Shown here piece after piece: positions 17,476-26,536 of a stretch of 64,000 nucleotides of DNA. Below the pieces are notes generated by a model. It ran no database searches, was not told the origin of the DNA, and was given only the letters and a program-made list of their open reading frames with translations. Every line of letters starts with the position of its first letter. The first letter of the stretch is position 1. This DNA comes from Bdellovibrio bacteriovorus (GTDB taxonomy: Bacteria > Bdellovibrionota > Bdellovibrionia > Bdellovibrionales > Bdellovibrionaceae), in NCBI RefSeq assembly GCF_025558485.1, contig NZ_CP102930.1:558001-622000 (forward strand). The letters run 5' to 3'. The translations under genes and the position numbers were made by a program.

Positions 17476-18288
17476 TTAGGTCCGAGCTCTTGCCTGCACA
17501 AAGGAATAGAAAAAGACCGCGTTCGGATCATTGGCCACGCGGGCCATTTCGTCCTTCATTCCCTGCACCACTTCTTCCGAAATACACTTCGCCGCCACCA
17601 GTTGTTCACTGGCACTCAGCAATAGCTCTGTCCAATACTCAATGCAGTCCTTGCGCGCCTGCGGATAACGATTGTCCAGAAACCACGTTTTGATTTCCGT
17701 GTGAATATCATGATACCCCAGTTGCATCAGGAAATTCCCCAGCTTTGCCCCAACAAACGGGTCTCCCCGCTGTTCTAACTGGTATTCATTGAAGGCCATC
17801 CAGTACTTCCATACGTTCGGAGAATAAGGATCTAAAAAGAACGACGCATTCATCACTTCTGTGACATAGACTACAGAGCCCGGCCGCAGAACTCTGCGCA
17901 CTTCAGAAAGGACACGAATCGGGTCCGGAACGTGTTCCAAAATCCAGCACAGAAACGCCCCGTCGAAAGAGTTCGCCTGAAACTTCATGGCTGTGGCATC
18001 CATTTCCTGCAAGTGGAAACGCCCCTGAGCAAACGGCAGATTGGAAAGTCTTTGCTGAGCTGCCGCCAGCTGTTTGGTGCTGCGATCAATACCACTCAAC
18101 TGCAAGTCGGGAAATCGACGCAAAAGGATTTCACTTTGTGCCCCGACTCCACAGCCGACTTCCAGCAAATCCTTTACATTGGATAAATTGATATTTTGAT
18201 ATACCGTATGTTCACCAAAGCGTGCTTGTTTGCGCAGGCGATCCTGTTCTTCTGTGGTGAACCCGTGCAGATATGGAAAATCAGCCAT
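17476..18288 (-). CDS. Class I SAM-dependent methyltransferase
   Basis: A 270-residue Rossmann-fold methyltransferase of unknown substrate. Motif I is DLLEVGCGVGAQSE, motif II ends in LSGIDRS, motif III is around EMDATAMKFQANSFDGAF, then LCWILEHVPDP and RVLRPGSVVYVTEVM as in UbiE/Methyltransf_11-type enzymes. ATG at 18288 follows TGAGGTG closely. It starts 8 bp after the DUF4105 gene stop on the same strand, so the two are probably one operon. Cytoplasmic; no signal peptide. Confidence 0.85.
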   Translation of the reverse strand: MADFPYLHGFTTEEQDRLRKQARFGEHTVYQNINLSNVKDLLEVGCGVGAQSEILLRRFPDLQLSGIDRSTKQLAAAQQRLSNLPFAQGRFHLQEMDATAMKFQANSFDGAFLCWILEHVPDPIRVLSEVRRVLRPGSVVYVTEVMNASFFLDPYSPNVWKYWMAFNEYQLEQRGDPFVGAKLGNFLMQLGYHDIHTEIKTWFLDNRYPQARKDCIEYWTELLLSASEQLVAAKCISEEVVQGMKDEMARVANDPNAVFFYSFVQARART

Positions 18289-18296
18289 TAGACACC

Positions 18297-20225
18297 TCAG
18301 TAGTAATTAAATAGCTGTAGGCTGCTTTCCTCAAGGAATCTCTGGTTACGGTACGCAGCGCGAAGCCCCCAAGTCTTACTAATGCTCCATTGCGTCTGAA
18401 CCTGAGTTTTCAAATAGTCCTGACGGTCCCATGATGAGTCGCGGCGGTACTGCGCCAAAGCCTCTACCGACCAATAGGAGTTTATCTGATAGTGCAAATC
18501 CACCAACGGACCTGCGCCACCCCACAAATTGTTTTCTGACAGCGTAGCCCCATAATGCGCTTCCCCCTGAAGCTGAGCCGTCAGATCAAACTTCCCAAGA
18601 CCAAAAGTCCACCCGTATCCCAAACGAACCACAGCTTCGTGGACAGGATTGAAATTTTCATTCTGAGTGCGTTCCAGCCCCAACTTGAATCTCCACGAAT
18701 TCTCCGGAAACAAGGATGTCCATTCGCTGGCAGAGATCAATTCAAACGCCGAGAAGTTTTCCAGATCAAACTTTTTAAGGTCCGGTTCGGAATACGATTC
18801 TCCATAAGAAAAATCCAGATCAAAAAAAGAAATCTGTGAATAGCGTGGATAACCCCAAGCCGGGTCCAGACGGTCATGCAAAGCAAAGCGATGAGACAGC
18901 AAAACAAAATCCCGATCTGCGGTGTCGTGCTTTGCCCCGATCCCCCAACGCCCCGAAGGATGCGCCAGATGCGGTTGTTCTTCCGGTGGTGGCGTGATGG
19001 TCACAGCTTCCGGAGCCAGATCAATTTCACTGCGCTTCCCCAGAACACGCATCTTAAGCTGCCCTTCGCGTCCCGCTTCCTGCACTTCTTTGCTGTAACG
19101 GAAATCAATAAAGTCGATAAAGGCATCCAGTACACGCGCCTGTGCTGCTGCCGGACTTTTTAAAAACGCTTCAGAATAAACAATTTCATCCTGCACAGTC
19201 AGTTGATGCGCCAGTTGTGACAGTTGATCTTTTTCACCGTCAGTCAGACGATTCCAGCGCACAAAGAAAACCTCGCGTACAGAAGGACGGTAGGAAACCG
19301 ATTTTACCAGATCCGTCTTGGTCCAAAGAACCCGCACCGTGTCCGCCGGAATCACGTACTGGTCCAGCTTGTCCAAAACATCCACTGTCGGATCGGAGGC
19401 CTCCAGAATGCTCAGCATGTGATAAGAACAGTTTTCCGTCAGATACCAGTAGTCAATCTGGGCCGGCCCCAGTTCCCAGACGTGCGCAACCAGCATCGTC
19501 ACCGCTTCGGGGCCCAGACGCAGTTCGTACTGCCACAGATCGCGGGATTCCGCATTGTTGTATTCGCGTACTTTATAGTAGTACGGAATCGCGCGGAAGG
19601 TGCCCGGGAACATCCCGAACAACCCCTTAAAGCCATACAGAAAAGCATTGTTGGTGTCGGTGTCTGCGGCATAGTTCAGACCATAATCCAAAAGCTCATG
19701 GCGCTGACCATCCTTTTCAGAGGGTTTTTTATTAATTCGCAGGAAGGTGTGACCGAAAGCCGATGAAGGATTGTTCATGTAGTAACTGGAAAACACCAGT
19801 GAAACAGATTCCCCCTGAAGACCGTTGGCAAAAGCTTCATAGCGTTCACAAAACTGATCGGGCCATTGAATCCTCAGATCCTTTAACTTTTCCTTCAGCC
19901 AGCGATAACGCGCCGGAAATCGACATTGAGCCCGGTCATTGACGTCACTGGCTTCGCCGCGGAAAAAATTCTGAGCTGTGGCTTCCAGTTCTGCAACCGG
20001 ATCTTTTTTACCCACGGGCGAATAAAAAAATGAAGCGCTGTCGATTTGACTTTCGCGCACATGAAAGAAATCTTTTTCAAAGTGCAAAAGCTTATGCCAC
20101 TGACGTTCGTTCCCGAGCTTGCGTTCACGAATGGCTTTTAATACCAAATCCCAGTCGGCAGATGCAGAAAAGGCCTCTTGCGAGGCCCCAAAAATCAAAA
20201 CAAAAGCTATGAAAATCCAACGCAT
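18297..20225 (-). CDS. DUF4105 protein with C-terminal beta-barrel-like region
   Basis: A 642-residue exported protein. After a signal peptide (MRWIFIAFVLIFGASQEAFS) comes a DUF4105 (Lnb N-terminal periplasmic) domain at about residues 110-290 with SSYYMNNPSSAFGHTFLRI, LDYGLNYAAD, GFKGLFGMFPGTF and YWYLTENCSYHMLSILE; the conserved His and Cys suggest a papain-like amidase/peptidase fold (known prediction for the family, not proven). The last 250 residues alternate aromatic and polar residues (HFALHDRLDPAWGYPRYSQI and on) and end in LFNYY, which resembles an outer-membrane barrel. ATG at 20225 is set by the signal peptide. Probable operon with the methyltransferase. Confidence 0.82.
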   Translation of the reverse strand: MRWIFIAFVLIFGASQEAFSASADWDLVLKAIRERKLGNERQWHKLLHFEKDFFHVRESQIDSASFFYSPVGKKDPVAELEATAQNFFRGEASDVNDRAQCRFPARYRWLKEKLKDLRIQWPDQFCERYEAFANGLQGESVSLVFSSYYMNNPSSAFGHTFLRINKKPSEKDGQRHELLDYGLNYAADTDTNNAFLYGFKGLFGMFPGTFRAIPYYYKVREYNNAESRDLWQYELRLGPEAVTMLVAHVWELGPAQIDYWYLTENCSYHMLSILEASDPTVDVLDKLDQYVIPADTVRVLWTKTDLVKSVSYRPSVREVFFVRWNRLTDGEKDQLSQLAHQLTVQDEIVYSEAFLKSPAAAQARVLDAFIDFIDFRYSKEVQEAGREGQLKMRVLGKRSEIDLAPEAVTITPPPEEQPHLAHPSGRWGIGAKHDTADRDFVLLSHRFALHDRLDPAWGYPRYSQISFFDLDFSYGESYSEPDLKKFDLENFSAFELISASEWTSLFPENSWRFKLGLERTQNENFNPVHEAVVRLGYGWTFGLGKFDLTAQLQGEAHYGATLSENNLWGGAGPLVDLHYQINSYWSVEALAQYRRDSSWDRQDYLKTQVQTQWSISKTWGLRAAYRNQRFLEESSLQLFNYY

Positions 20226-20256
20226 AAACCCATCTTTGTGGGTTCATGCACTTTTA

Positions 20257-21333
20257 TCAAGCCTTCTTTTTCTTCTTCCACCAGTAATATGTTCCGGTGA
20301 AATAGAACACCAAAGGCAGGATGCCGGACACAAACACCAGGAATCTTCCCAGCTCTCCCCAGAAATCACCGACATGCCAGGCGCGTTGCAAGTCGCCAAA
20401 CTTTTTCTTAAAATCACGATCCTTCACAAGCTTCGTATTTAAGAGTTCTCCCGACCCCAGATCCCACTCCCAGCCGCTGATGCCATGCTTCTGATCACGT
20501 GCCAGGCCCATCAACTTGTTGTCTTTCAAATCAATGCGGAACTGCGCAATCTGATCTTCCTCCAACAATGACGAAAGCGCTGGCTGCACCACCGTGAAAG
20601 ACAAAGCCTGCTGATGCGCAGGACCACCGCCACCCGGTCCGCCTCCGCCGCCGGGCCCCCGTGGGAAGAACCAGTCCGGACGCGCCAGATAAATGCCAGA
20701 GAACGTCACGATACACATCAGGATCAAGGAATAAAAACCCAGGAACTTGTGAAGCTCCAGATTAAACCCAAGGAAAGATCTTTGCTTGTTATAACGAAGG
20801 CTGCGCTTCCAGCTTTTCCCCTGACGTGGCCACCACAGGTACAATCCCCCCAAAAGCAGAATCATGCTTAAAACACCAGTCACAGCGACAATCGTTCGAC
20901 CCGTCCCACCCGAAAACAGATCGTGATGGAAAACAAAGAAGAAGCCGCCCAAAGTTTCCTTGAACACTTCGGAGCCTTTGAATTCAAAAGTCGCAGCATC
21001 CACATAGGCAGTTACAAAACGGCGCTTTTGTTCCCCTTTGGGAACATTAAACATGATGCGATGATTGTAGCGGGAATCTTCAGAGGCAATCGTCATGCGC
21101 AATGGATTGGAATCCACTCCCAACCCCTGACGGGCGCTTTGAACGATTTTATCCATGTCAGGCACCACCGGTGCCGCAGAAGACAGTTTCAAGTCAGGCT
21201 TAATCAAAGCATCAATTTCTTCGGTATAAACCAGATAGCTGCCGGTCAGTCCCAAAAGGACAAAGTGAATCCCGACGATAATCCCCAGCCAGCGGTGAGT
21301 CCATAACATGAACTTGTGAACGAATCTTTTCAT
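20257..21333 (-). CDS. PepSY-associated membrane protein (PiuB-like)
   Basis: A 358-residue inner-membrane protein of the PepSY_TM family, often found with iron/heme uptake or reductase functions. Four membrane helices are seen: LWTHRWLGIIVGIHFVLLGL near the N-terminus with family His residues, one at about 135-160, one at about 190-212 (FLGFYSLILMCIVTFSGIYL) and one at the end (FLVFVSGILPLVFYF), the last followed by TYYWWKKKKKA. A Gly/Pro-rich loop (GPGGGGGPGGGG) follows helix three. ATG at 21333 is preferred to GTG at 21339. No iron-related gene is adjacent. Confidence 0.85.
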   Translation of the reverse strand: MKRFVHKFMLWTHRWLGIIVGIHFVLLGLTGSYLVYTEEIDALIKPDLKLSSAAPVVPDMDKIVQSARQGLGVDSNPLRMTIASEDSRYNHRIMFNVPKGEQKRRFVTAYVDAATFEFKGSEVFKETLGGFFFVFHHDLFSGGTGRTIVAVTGVLSMILLLGGLYLWWPRQGKSWKRSLRYNKQRSFLGFNLELHKFLGFYSLILMCIVTFSGIYLARPDWFFPRGPGGGGGPGGGGPAHQQALSFTVVQPALSSLLEEDQIAQFRIDLKDNKLMGLARDQKHGISGWEWDLGSGELLNTKLVKDRDFKKKFGDLQRAWHVGDFWGELGRFLVFVSGILPLVFYFTGTYYWWKKKKKA

Positions 21334-21430
21334 GGCCACTGGATAGCGTCTTCATACGAAATATACAACTTAGTGACCTTATTAGTTCATCAATGGAGGG
21401 ATTTTGAAAATCTAATGAAAAACAGTTCGC

Positions 21431-21469
21431 GGAAAATAAAAAAACGCAGTGGGTTTTACCACTGCGTTT
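21431..21469 (-). terminator. Intrinsic terminator after the DUF3015 gene
   Basis: On the minus strand an 11-bp perfect stem (AAACGCAGTGG with CCACTGCGTTT; arms 21442-21452 and 21459-21469) with a 6-nt loop is followed by a T-rich run that includes seven consecutive T from the stem end (TTTTTTTATTTT). It sits 32 bp past the stop of the 21501-21992 gene and is a textbook Rho-independent terminator. Confidence 0.88.
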
Positions 21470-21500
21470 CGATAGACCCTCAAATATTGAGATCTAGATA

Positions 21501-21992
21501 TTAAGCACCACAAACATTGTTTTGAGAAACAACTGCATTGATGTTTGCTTCGATGGAAGCAGGTTGCATGTTTGTTTCAACAAAGATTTTGTTGTAGTTC
21601 TTTTTCAAAGTTGTACCCATAACTTTAGAGTCACAACCCATCAAGTTAGCAAGACCCGCCAAAGTCTCACCTTCACCACGAGCAGCATCGTTAGCCAAAG
21701 CCACTTTGTTCACTTCGATGAAAGCTGGAACTTCTTTACCGGATTTGAAGATACCATCTTGTTGGCAGTTCAAAGTACCAGTGGAGATACCGAAAGTTTG
21801 GTTACCGGAAGTACCGTTAGTAGTTGCTGCAAGAATTTGATTGCCGTTAGAACCCATAACCAGGGAACCCAAACCACAACCTGCAGAACCATAACCTTGA
21901 CCAGACACTTCTTCCAAAAGACCTTTTTTCTTTTGAGCGTGTGCCACACCAGAAACCAACATTGCTACAACTACAAATTTAACCAACTTCAT
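21501..21992 (-). CDS. DUF3015 exported protein
   Basis: A 163-residue periplasmic protein of family DUF3015, function unknown. It has a signal peptide (MKLVKFVVVAMLVSGVAHA) and then the family pattern YGSAGCGLGSLVMGSNGNQI, TSGNQTFGISTGTLNC and later LANLMGC and a C-terminal NNVCGA, with four Cys probably paired in two disulfides. GGAGG lies just upstream of ATG 21992, one of the best ribosome sites in the window, and favoured codons dominate, so high expression is likely. A strong terminator follows. Transcribed alone, in front of the ABC operon end. Confidence 0.88.
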   Translation of the reverse strand: MKLVKFVVVAMLVSGVAHAQKKKGLLEEVSGQGYGSAGCGLGSLVMGSNGNQILAATTNGTSGNQTFGISTGTLNCQQDGIFKSGKEVPAFIEVNKVALANDAARGEGETLAGLANLMGCDSKVMGTTLKKNYNKIFVETNMQPASIEANINAVVSQNNVCGA

Positions 21993-22029
21993 TTCAACCT
22001 CCGAAGTAAATTGGATTTTGCCTGAAAAA

Positions 22030-22058
22030 AATTGTGGCCTCGATTTACACAAACGGCA
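22030..22058 (-). promoter_or_regulatory. Possible sigma70-type promoter for the DUF3015 gene
   Basis: On the minus strand TTGCCG (4 of 6 to the -35 consensus) is followed after 17 nt by CACAAT (4 of 6 to the -10 consensus), about 40 nt upstream of the ATG at 21992. Spacing is ideal but the matches are moderate, so this is a candidate only. Confidence 0.35.
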
Positions 22059-22070
22059 AATAGTTTTGTT

Positions 22071-22126
22071 GTCCTTGGGCACAAGGACCTGTCCGCAGCT
22101 GGACACTGGGAACTGGACCAAGGTCC
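22071..22126. repeat. Cluster of GGAC/GTCC inverted repeats
   Basis: Three short inverted repeats lie in a row between the DUF429 gene end and the DUF3015 gene start: GTCCTTG/CAAGGAC (22071-22088, 4-nt loop), GTCC/GGAC (22091-22104) and TGGAC/GTCCA (22114-22127, 4-nt loop). They could be part of the termination signal of the upstream operon or an operator for the DUF3015 gene. No T-run follows directly. Confidence 0.45.
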
Positions 22127-22132
22127 AAAGAA

Positions 22133-23077
22133 TCAAAAACCATCCCAACGCACGTTGATCTTCGGAAATTCAATCCAGTCTTCTGATGCCGGGAAACCAT
22201 CAGGACGAGATTCTGTACCGCCCTTGAAGCTTAAGAAAGCCGTCAATGCGCACATAAAGGCCTCAAAGGCGTGATTATTTTCTATCATCAGCTTCACGTC
22301 CTGGTCGTAAACGAACGCGACGTTGTGAGAACTTAACGCATGCAAAATTTCACGACGACTTTCATCCCCGCCAATGGCGTGCTTATGAAAGCGCAGATGA
22401 CTCTTCATCACATTCAATGACCGGCCAATGCGCCAGACAGACAGCTTGGGGAAAACCTCAATGCACTTCATTTTCAGATGGCGGCGCAGAAACATCGCCC
22501 GCGCCAATAACGGCGCACTGTTCGCCCCCATCGCGTGCTGCAAAATAAACGGTTCTTCCAGCTCTGACGACAGATACATTTCCACGCATCTTTGCGTGTA
22601 GGGCGTGAAGAGCTTACGCGGCTTCTTTCTCTTATGCAGTTTACGGGTGTATTCCCACATCCATTGTACATGGGGTTTTTTGCAGGTCTCTATACTGGCA
22701 CAGCAGTCCTTGGACTCCAGGCAAACCGGAAAACGGAAAGGCACATCAAAGGCCACCATATCCACATCGTTATGATACTGCTGAATGACTTCCTGAATTT
22801 TGAAGTCTGCGGAATGAACTTCGTCACTTTTGATTTTTTCAACCAGACGGGACAGAAAGATTTTTTTATGCTTGGGATAGTATTCCAGAACCGCCAGACA
22901 GGCTTTGTCGGATTTACCGCCCCCAAGGGACAGGCCGATAAAACGATGCACTTCTCCGGCATGGGACGACATTTCGACCGCAGCTTTTTTCGGAGCTGCG
23001 GCTTTCTTTTTCGTCGTTTTCTTTACAGGGGATCGACGGGTTTTGCGTCCATCACCTGGAAGCCGGCTTTTTGGCAT
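22133..23077 (-). CDS. DUF429-like predicted nuclease with lysine-rich tail
   Basis: A 314-residue protein whose body fits DUF429, a predicted RNase-H-fold nuclease family: HRFIGLSLGGGKSDKACLAV at the start of the fold, VDMVAFDVPFRFPVC (conserved Asp-x-Pro), RCVEMYLSSELEEP, a C-terminal AFEAFMCALTAFLSF and an acidic end. Several Cys (KDCCASIETCKK) may bind metal. The first 33 residues are very basic (RKTRRSPVKKTTKKK, APKKAA) like a nucleic-acid-binding tail. ATG at 23077 has GGGAG about 10 nt upstream and overlaps the end of the GHMP kinase gene by 55 bp. Function not proven. Confidence 0.68.
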   Translation of the reverse strand: MPKSRLPGDGRKTRRSPVKKTTKKKAAAPKKAAVEMSSHAGEVHRFIGLSLGGGKSDKACLAVLEYYPKHKKIFLSRLVEKIKSDEVHSADFKIQEVIQQYHNDVDMVAFDVPFRFPVCLESKDCCASIETCKKPHVQWMWEYTRKLHKRKKPRKLFTPYTQRCVEMYLSSELEEPFILQHAMGANSAPLLARAMFLRRHLKMKCIEVFPKLSVWRIGRSLNVMKSHLRFHKHAIGGDESRREILHALSSHNVAFVYDQDVKLMIENNHAFEAFMCALTAFLSFKGGTESRPDGFPASEDWIEFPKINVRWDGF

Positions 23078-24015
23078 GCGTTGGCTACTCCCTCACGTTT
23101 GTCAGGAGGACACCAGACCAAGACACATCCGCCGCCTCCAGCTCCACAAATTTTAACAGCCTCAGCCCCATTCTGCAAAGAGACTTCGGCAAGCTTGTAG
23201 ATCTCAGGACTTGAAAATTCCGGGGCCAAACGAACCCGGGCATCGAACTCACGTTTAAAAAGCGGCCCCAGCTCTTTCCAGTTTCCGGCCCGCACTGCGT
23301 GTTCCGTTTCAATGGCGATACTTTTCAGATCACGCAGGGCCTGTAGGGTGCGTGGATCTTTAACCACGGAATCCTTCATCACCTCAAAATTATTTAATCC
23401 CGAGTGATGGGCCTTGCCCGTGTAAACAAGCATAAACTTTTCCGCCAAAGGCGTCTGTGACACCGGCAGTACGCTCTGCTGGATTCCATCGTACCCATAG
23501 TGAAGCACATTCAAGCCCCCTGAAGCCGCAGGATAATAATCCTGGGTTCCTGTCGGCGTGTTTAAAATCTCGGCTTCGATATTATGGGCCACCTGCACCA
23601 TGTGATGCACGTCACGGAAAGGTCGGCCACAGAACTGGGAAAACGCCTTCATCAGACTGATGGTCAAACTGGAGCTTCCGCCCAGTCCGCCGCCCACCGG
23701 GCTTTGCGAAGAGGTCTTTAGCGTGAAGCCACGCTCTGGCTTCCAGTAGCGCAGTTGTGTTTGCAGCAAAATCATTTTGGGATCGGGATCAGAAAGAGCA
23801 TCCACCAAATTACTGTAAGCCTTGCGCAGTTTCAAGTCGGCGGATTCCAGCACGATCGTCGCATCTTCATGAGGCGTCAGTTCCGCCACTGTGTATATAT
23901 CAATGGCCACATTGACGGTGGAAGCCCCATTGATAAACAAATAAAGGGGCCACAAATCCAATGTGCCCCCTGCCAAATCCACACGCGTGGGAGATTTAAC
24001 GACAATCTTCTGCAT
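23023..24015 (-). CDS. GHMP-family small-molecule kinase
   Basis: A 330-residue cytoplasmic ATP-dependent kinase. All three GHMP motifs are visible: substrate-side SPTRVDLAGGTLDLWPLY, ATP loop SPVGGGLGGSSSLTISL, and C-terminal GAGGGGCVLVWCP. The N-terminal pattern (PTRVDLAGGTLD) resembles sugar kinases such as HddA-like heptose-7-phosphate or galacto/fucokinases more than mevalonate kinase, but the substrate cannot be fixed from sequence. ATG at 24015 overlaps the stop of the DUF4340 gene (TAATG), so it is translated as part of the ABC operon. Confidence 0.82.
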   Translation of the reverse strand: MQKIVVKSPTRVDLAGGTLDLWPLYLFINGASTVNVAIDIYTVAELTPHEDATIVLESADLKLRKAYSNLVDALSDPDPKMILLQTQLRYWKPERGFTLKTSSQSPVGGGLGGSSSLTISLMKAFSQFCGRPFRDVHHMVQVAHNIEAEILNTPTGTQDYYPAASGGLNVLHYGYDGIQQSVLPVSQTPLAEKFMLVYTGKAHHSGLNNFEVMKDSVVKDPRTLQALRDLKSIAIETEHAVRAGNWKELGPLFKREFDARVRLAPEFSSPEIYKLAEVSLQNGAEAVKICGAGGGGCVLVWCPPDKREGVANACQKAGFQVMDAKPVDPL

Positions 24016-24998
24016 TACTTATCTTTCTGCTCGGCCATCATGGCCTGCTGCTCATCGGACGTGCTTTTTTTATTATCCTTCGGAGCTTCATCTTCGCGCA
24101 AGTCCGCCAGAACAATTTTGATAAAGCGGTCCAGAGCCCCCGCTTCCATCTTCATCTGCTGGGCCGGATCGGAAACTTTAGCGTAAATGCCCAGATCCTT
24201 GGCCTGCCCCACGTCCGCCTTCCATTTTTTATCCTTCATCACCAGCTCCATGGTGAACAGGTTCTTCAGACCCGGCAGTTTGCCTTCTACGATTTCAGAT
24301 GCCTTGGCATCCGCAATCTGGGTCAACAGTTCGCGCACTTTGTTCTGATCCAGCTTCAGATCTTTCTTTTCCGGAGCCAGCCATTTGCCGTCTTCACGAC
24401 GGATCATCACACGACCTTTGTCGTTCTTAATACTGACTTCATCCACACTGGCAATTTTATGGCGCAGGAAATGACGTTCACGGAAATCCATCACTGTTTT
24501 GTTCGCCCGGTTTTGCCAGACTGAATTGACCAGCAACACCCGATTTTCACCATTACGGCGGGCAAAGACATTGTCCTCGAAGTTACGTTTTTCAGAAATC
24601 TCGAACACATCCTGGGAACCTGCAGTACTTTTGAAGGTGATTTTTCCCAGCGGTTTATCCAGACCATAAAGAGCCCATTGAATGTCAGCACCCTCTTTGG
24701 CCACCTCGATAATACGCTCCGGGAAAGCCCCTTTGACAAAATCATCCGCGGCTGTATTGTCGGCCGTGTCCTGCAAGGGTTCTGTCATGGCCCAGCCATC
24801 AACGCTGCGTTTTAAAATAATCTTCTGGCCACCCTTTTCAACCTCGATCTGGTCCACCTGATCGAACTCGACCGTCATCAGACGAGCGTCCATCGCACGT
24901 TTTTCTTCAACCTTCTTTTCGTTGAAGAAATCATACACGGCATAACCGCCAAAAATCAGAAGACAAATGACAAGTATTGTACGCCCTTTGAGTTTCAT
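24015..24998 (-). CDS. DUF4340 membrane-anchored protein of a Gld-like ABC operon
   Basis: A 327-residue protein with an N-terminal membrane helix (RTILVICLLIFGGYAVYDFF) and a large periplasmic beta-rich part that fits DUF4340: VDQIEVEKGGQKIILKRSVD, VDGWAMTEPL, then a second copy of the same sort of repeat (EVSIKNDKGRVMIRREDGKW). The C-terminus is Lys/Gln-rich. DUF4340 proteins commonly follow GldG-type ABC genes, as here. Its ATG overlaps the GldG-like stop (TAATG at 24996-25000). Role unknown; an extracytoplasmic partner of the transporter is the likely reading. Confidence 0.83.
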   Translation of the reverse strand: MKLKGRTILVICLLIFGGYAVYDFFNEKKVEEKRAMDARLMTVEFDQVDQIEVEKGGQKIILKRSVDGWAMTEPLQDTADNTAADDFVKGAFPERIIEVAKEGADIQWALYGLDKPLGKITFKSTAGSQDVFEISEKRNFEDNVFARRNGENRVLLVNSVWQNRANKTVMDFRERHFLRHKIASVDEVSIKNDKGRVMIRREDGKWLAPEKKDLKLDQNKVRELLTQIADAKASEIVEGKLPGLKNLFTMELVMKDKKWKADVGQAKDLGIYAKVSDPAQQMKMEAGALDRFIKIVLADLREDEAPKDNKKSTSDEQQAMMAEQKDK

Positions 24999-26536
24999 TA
25001 CGCATTTCTCCTTCTAAGCCACAGACCAATGCTGGTTCCCAGCAAAAGGATAGGCAGTGGAATGATGAAAGCAAACAAGAAAACACCGAACTTGGTTTCT
25101 GTCATAATCATTTGTGTCGCCATGGGTTCTTTAGGCGTAATGCTGATCAGATTTTCCTCCTTCGCCAATGCCGCGACCGAGTTCAACACCAGATCACGAT
25201 TCAGGTTTTGGTAAAGCATCTGATTGGTCAGGAAGTCCACATCACCGGCAACAATCGCTGTGAAGTCTTTGGCATTTTCATCCCCGCCCCACTTACCGCT
25301 GACTTCATCCACCAGCGCGTAGGCATCTTCAGCCCCTTCACCTTTGATTTGCATGGAAGGGAAGGCCATTGCATTAGGTGCGGTGGAAACCAGTTCATCC
25401 ACGACAATGCCTTTAATAATATCCACTTTTTTCAAGGATTGCGGATAGCGGAACAAAGTCGCTTCGCTGCGCCCGAACGGTTTGGTGATTTTATTGTTCA
25501 TCGAGAAAATCACACCCAGTGTCGGACCTTGATTGATACCACGACCCATCACCGTTTCCACCTGGTTCAGGATGTAGTTGTTCCCCAACTGCAAGCCCAT
25601 CTTGGAGGTCAACTTTTCAAGGCCCGCGGAATTCTGTGACTCCAGCGCCAGTAACAAACTGCCGCCACCTTTTAAGTAACCTTCCAACGCTTCAATTTCA
25701 AAGTTCTGGAAGCCCTGAACAGGGCCAGCGATAATGATCACATCCGCATCTGCCGGAATCTTTGGATTTTGAATCAACGGCAGCTCTTTTACCAGATAGC
25801 GGTTGTTTTCAAGCAGGGATTTCAAAGACCCCAGACCCAAACCCTCTTTGTTATCATTGATGTTCTTTTCACCATGACCAACGGTAAAATACACTGTTTT
25901 GTTCTGTTCGCGCGTCACTTTCACCAAAGCACTGGTAAAGTCCTGCTCGTCGATTTTTTCAATGCGGTTGCGACGGCCCTTGTAATCCAGGAACACCACG
26001 CCACTGCCTTTATCAACGCCGAATTCCTGTGACAGATCAGGGCGTTCATTCACTTCCACAAAGTCCAATTGAATTTTTGCACTTTGATCCTGATATTTCT
26101 TAATCAGCTCACGGAACAGACGACGGTTTTCCTCGTTGCCTTCCACGCCTTTCTTATAAAAGAAATACACTTTCAGGTCAGAATCCAAAGACTTCACCAG
26201 CTTGACAGACTGATCAGACAAAGTGTTTGCCTGCGCCAGTGAAAAGTCCCAGGTCTTTGTATGACGGACGCCGATATAATTCACCACGATCAGAAGCACC
26301 AAAGTCAAAAGGATCAAAACCCCCATGCTCATACCTTCTTTGGTGGTTTTCATCGTGAAGAATTCCTTGAAGAAGCTGCGGTCCTTAACCAAGCCCACGA
26401 TCAGGAATAAAACCGCCAGTCCCAAGGACAGCCAGCAAAACGGCACCCATTCACCCAGCAGGTAGCGTGTAATAATCATCGCCACCAAAGAGATTCCAGC
26501 AAACAAAAATGAAATCTTACCTAATTTGCTCATCAT
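24998..26536 (-). CDS. GldG-like ABC transporter auxiliary protein
   Basis: A 512-residue inner-membrane protein of the GldG/ABC-type uncharacterised transport family. Membrane helices: two near residues 7-50, one at about 68-85 and one at the C-terminus (FLFAFIIPLPILLLGTSIGL) before a basic tail. Between them is a periplasmic domain with LAQANTLSDQSVKLVKSLDS, VYFFYKKG and VVFLDYKGRRNRI, typical of the DUF4350/GldG-like fold. ATG at 26536 overlaps the permease stop (TAATG) and GGAG lies upstream. In Bacteroidota the GldA-GldF-GldG complex is needed for gliding or secretion; function here is inferred only from family. Confidence 0.87.
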   Translation of the reverse strand: MMSKLGKISFLFAGISLVAMIITRYLLGEWVPFCWLSLGLAVLFLIVGLVKDRSFFKEFFTMKTTKEGMSMGVLILLTLVLLIVVNYIGVRHTKTWDFSLAQANTLSDQSVKLVKSLDSDLKVYFFYKKGVEGNEENRRLFRELIKKYQDQSAKIQLDFVEVNERPDLSQEFGVDKGSGVVFLDYKGRRNRIEKIDEQDFTSALVKVTREQNKTVYFTVGHGEKNINDNKEGLGLGSLKSLLENNRYLVKELPLIQNPKIPADADVIIIAGPVQGFQNFEIEALEGYLKGGGSLLLALESQNSAGLEKLTSKMGLQLGNNYILNQVETVMGRGINQGPTLGVIFSMNNKITKPFGRSEATLFRYPQSLKKVDIIKGIVVDELVSTAPNAMAFPSMQIKGEGAEDAYALVDEVSGKWGGDENAKDFTAIVAGDVDFLTNQMLYQNLNRDLVLNSVAALAKEENLISITPKEPMATQMIMTETKFGVFLFAFIIPLPILLLGTSIGLWLRRRNA

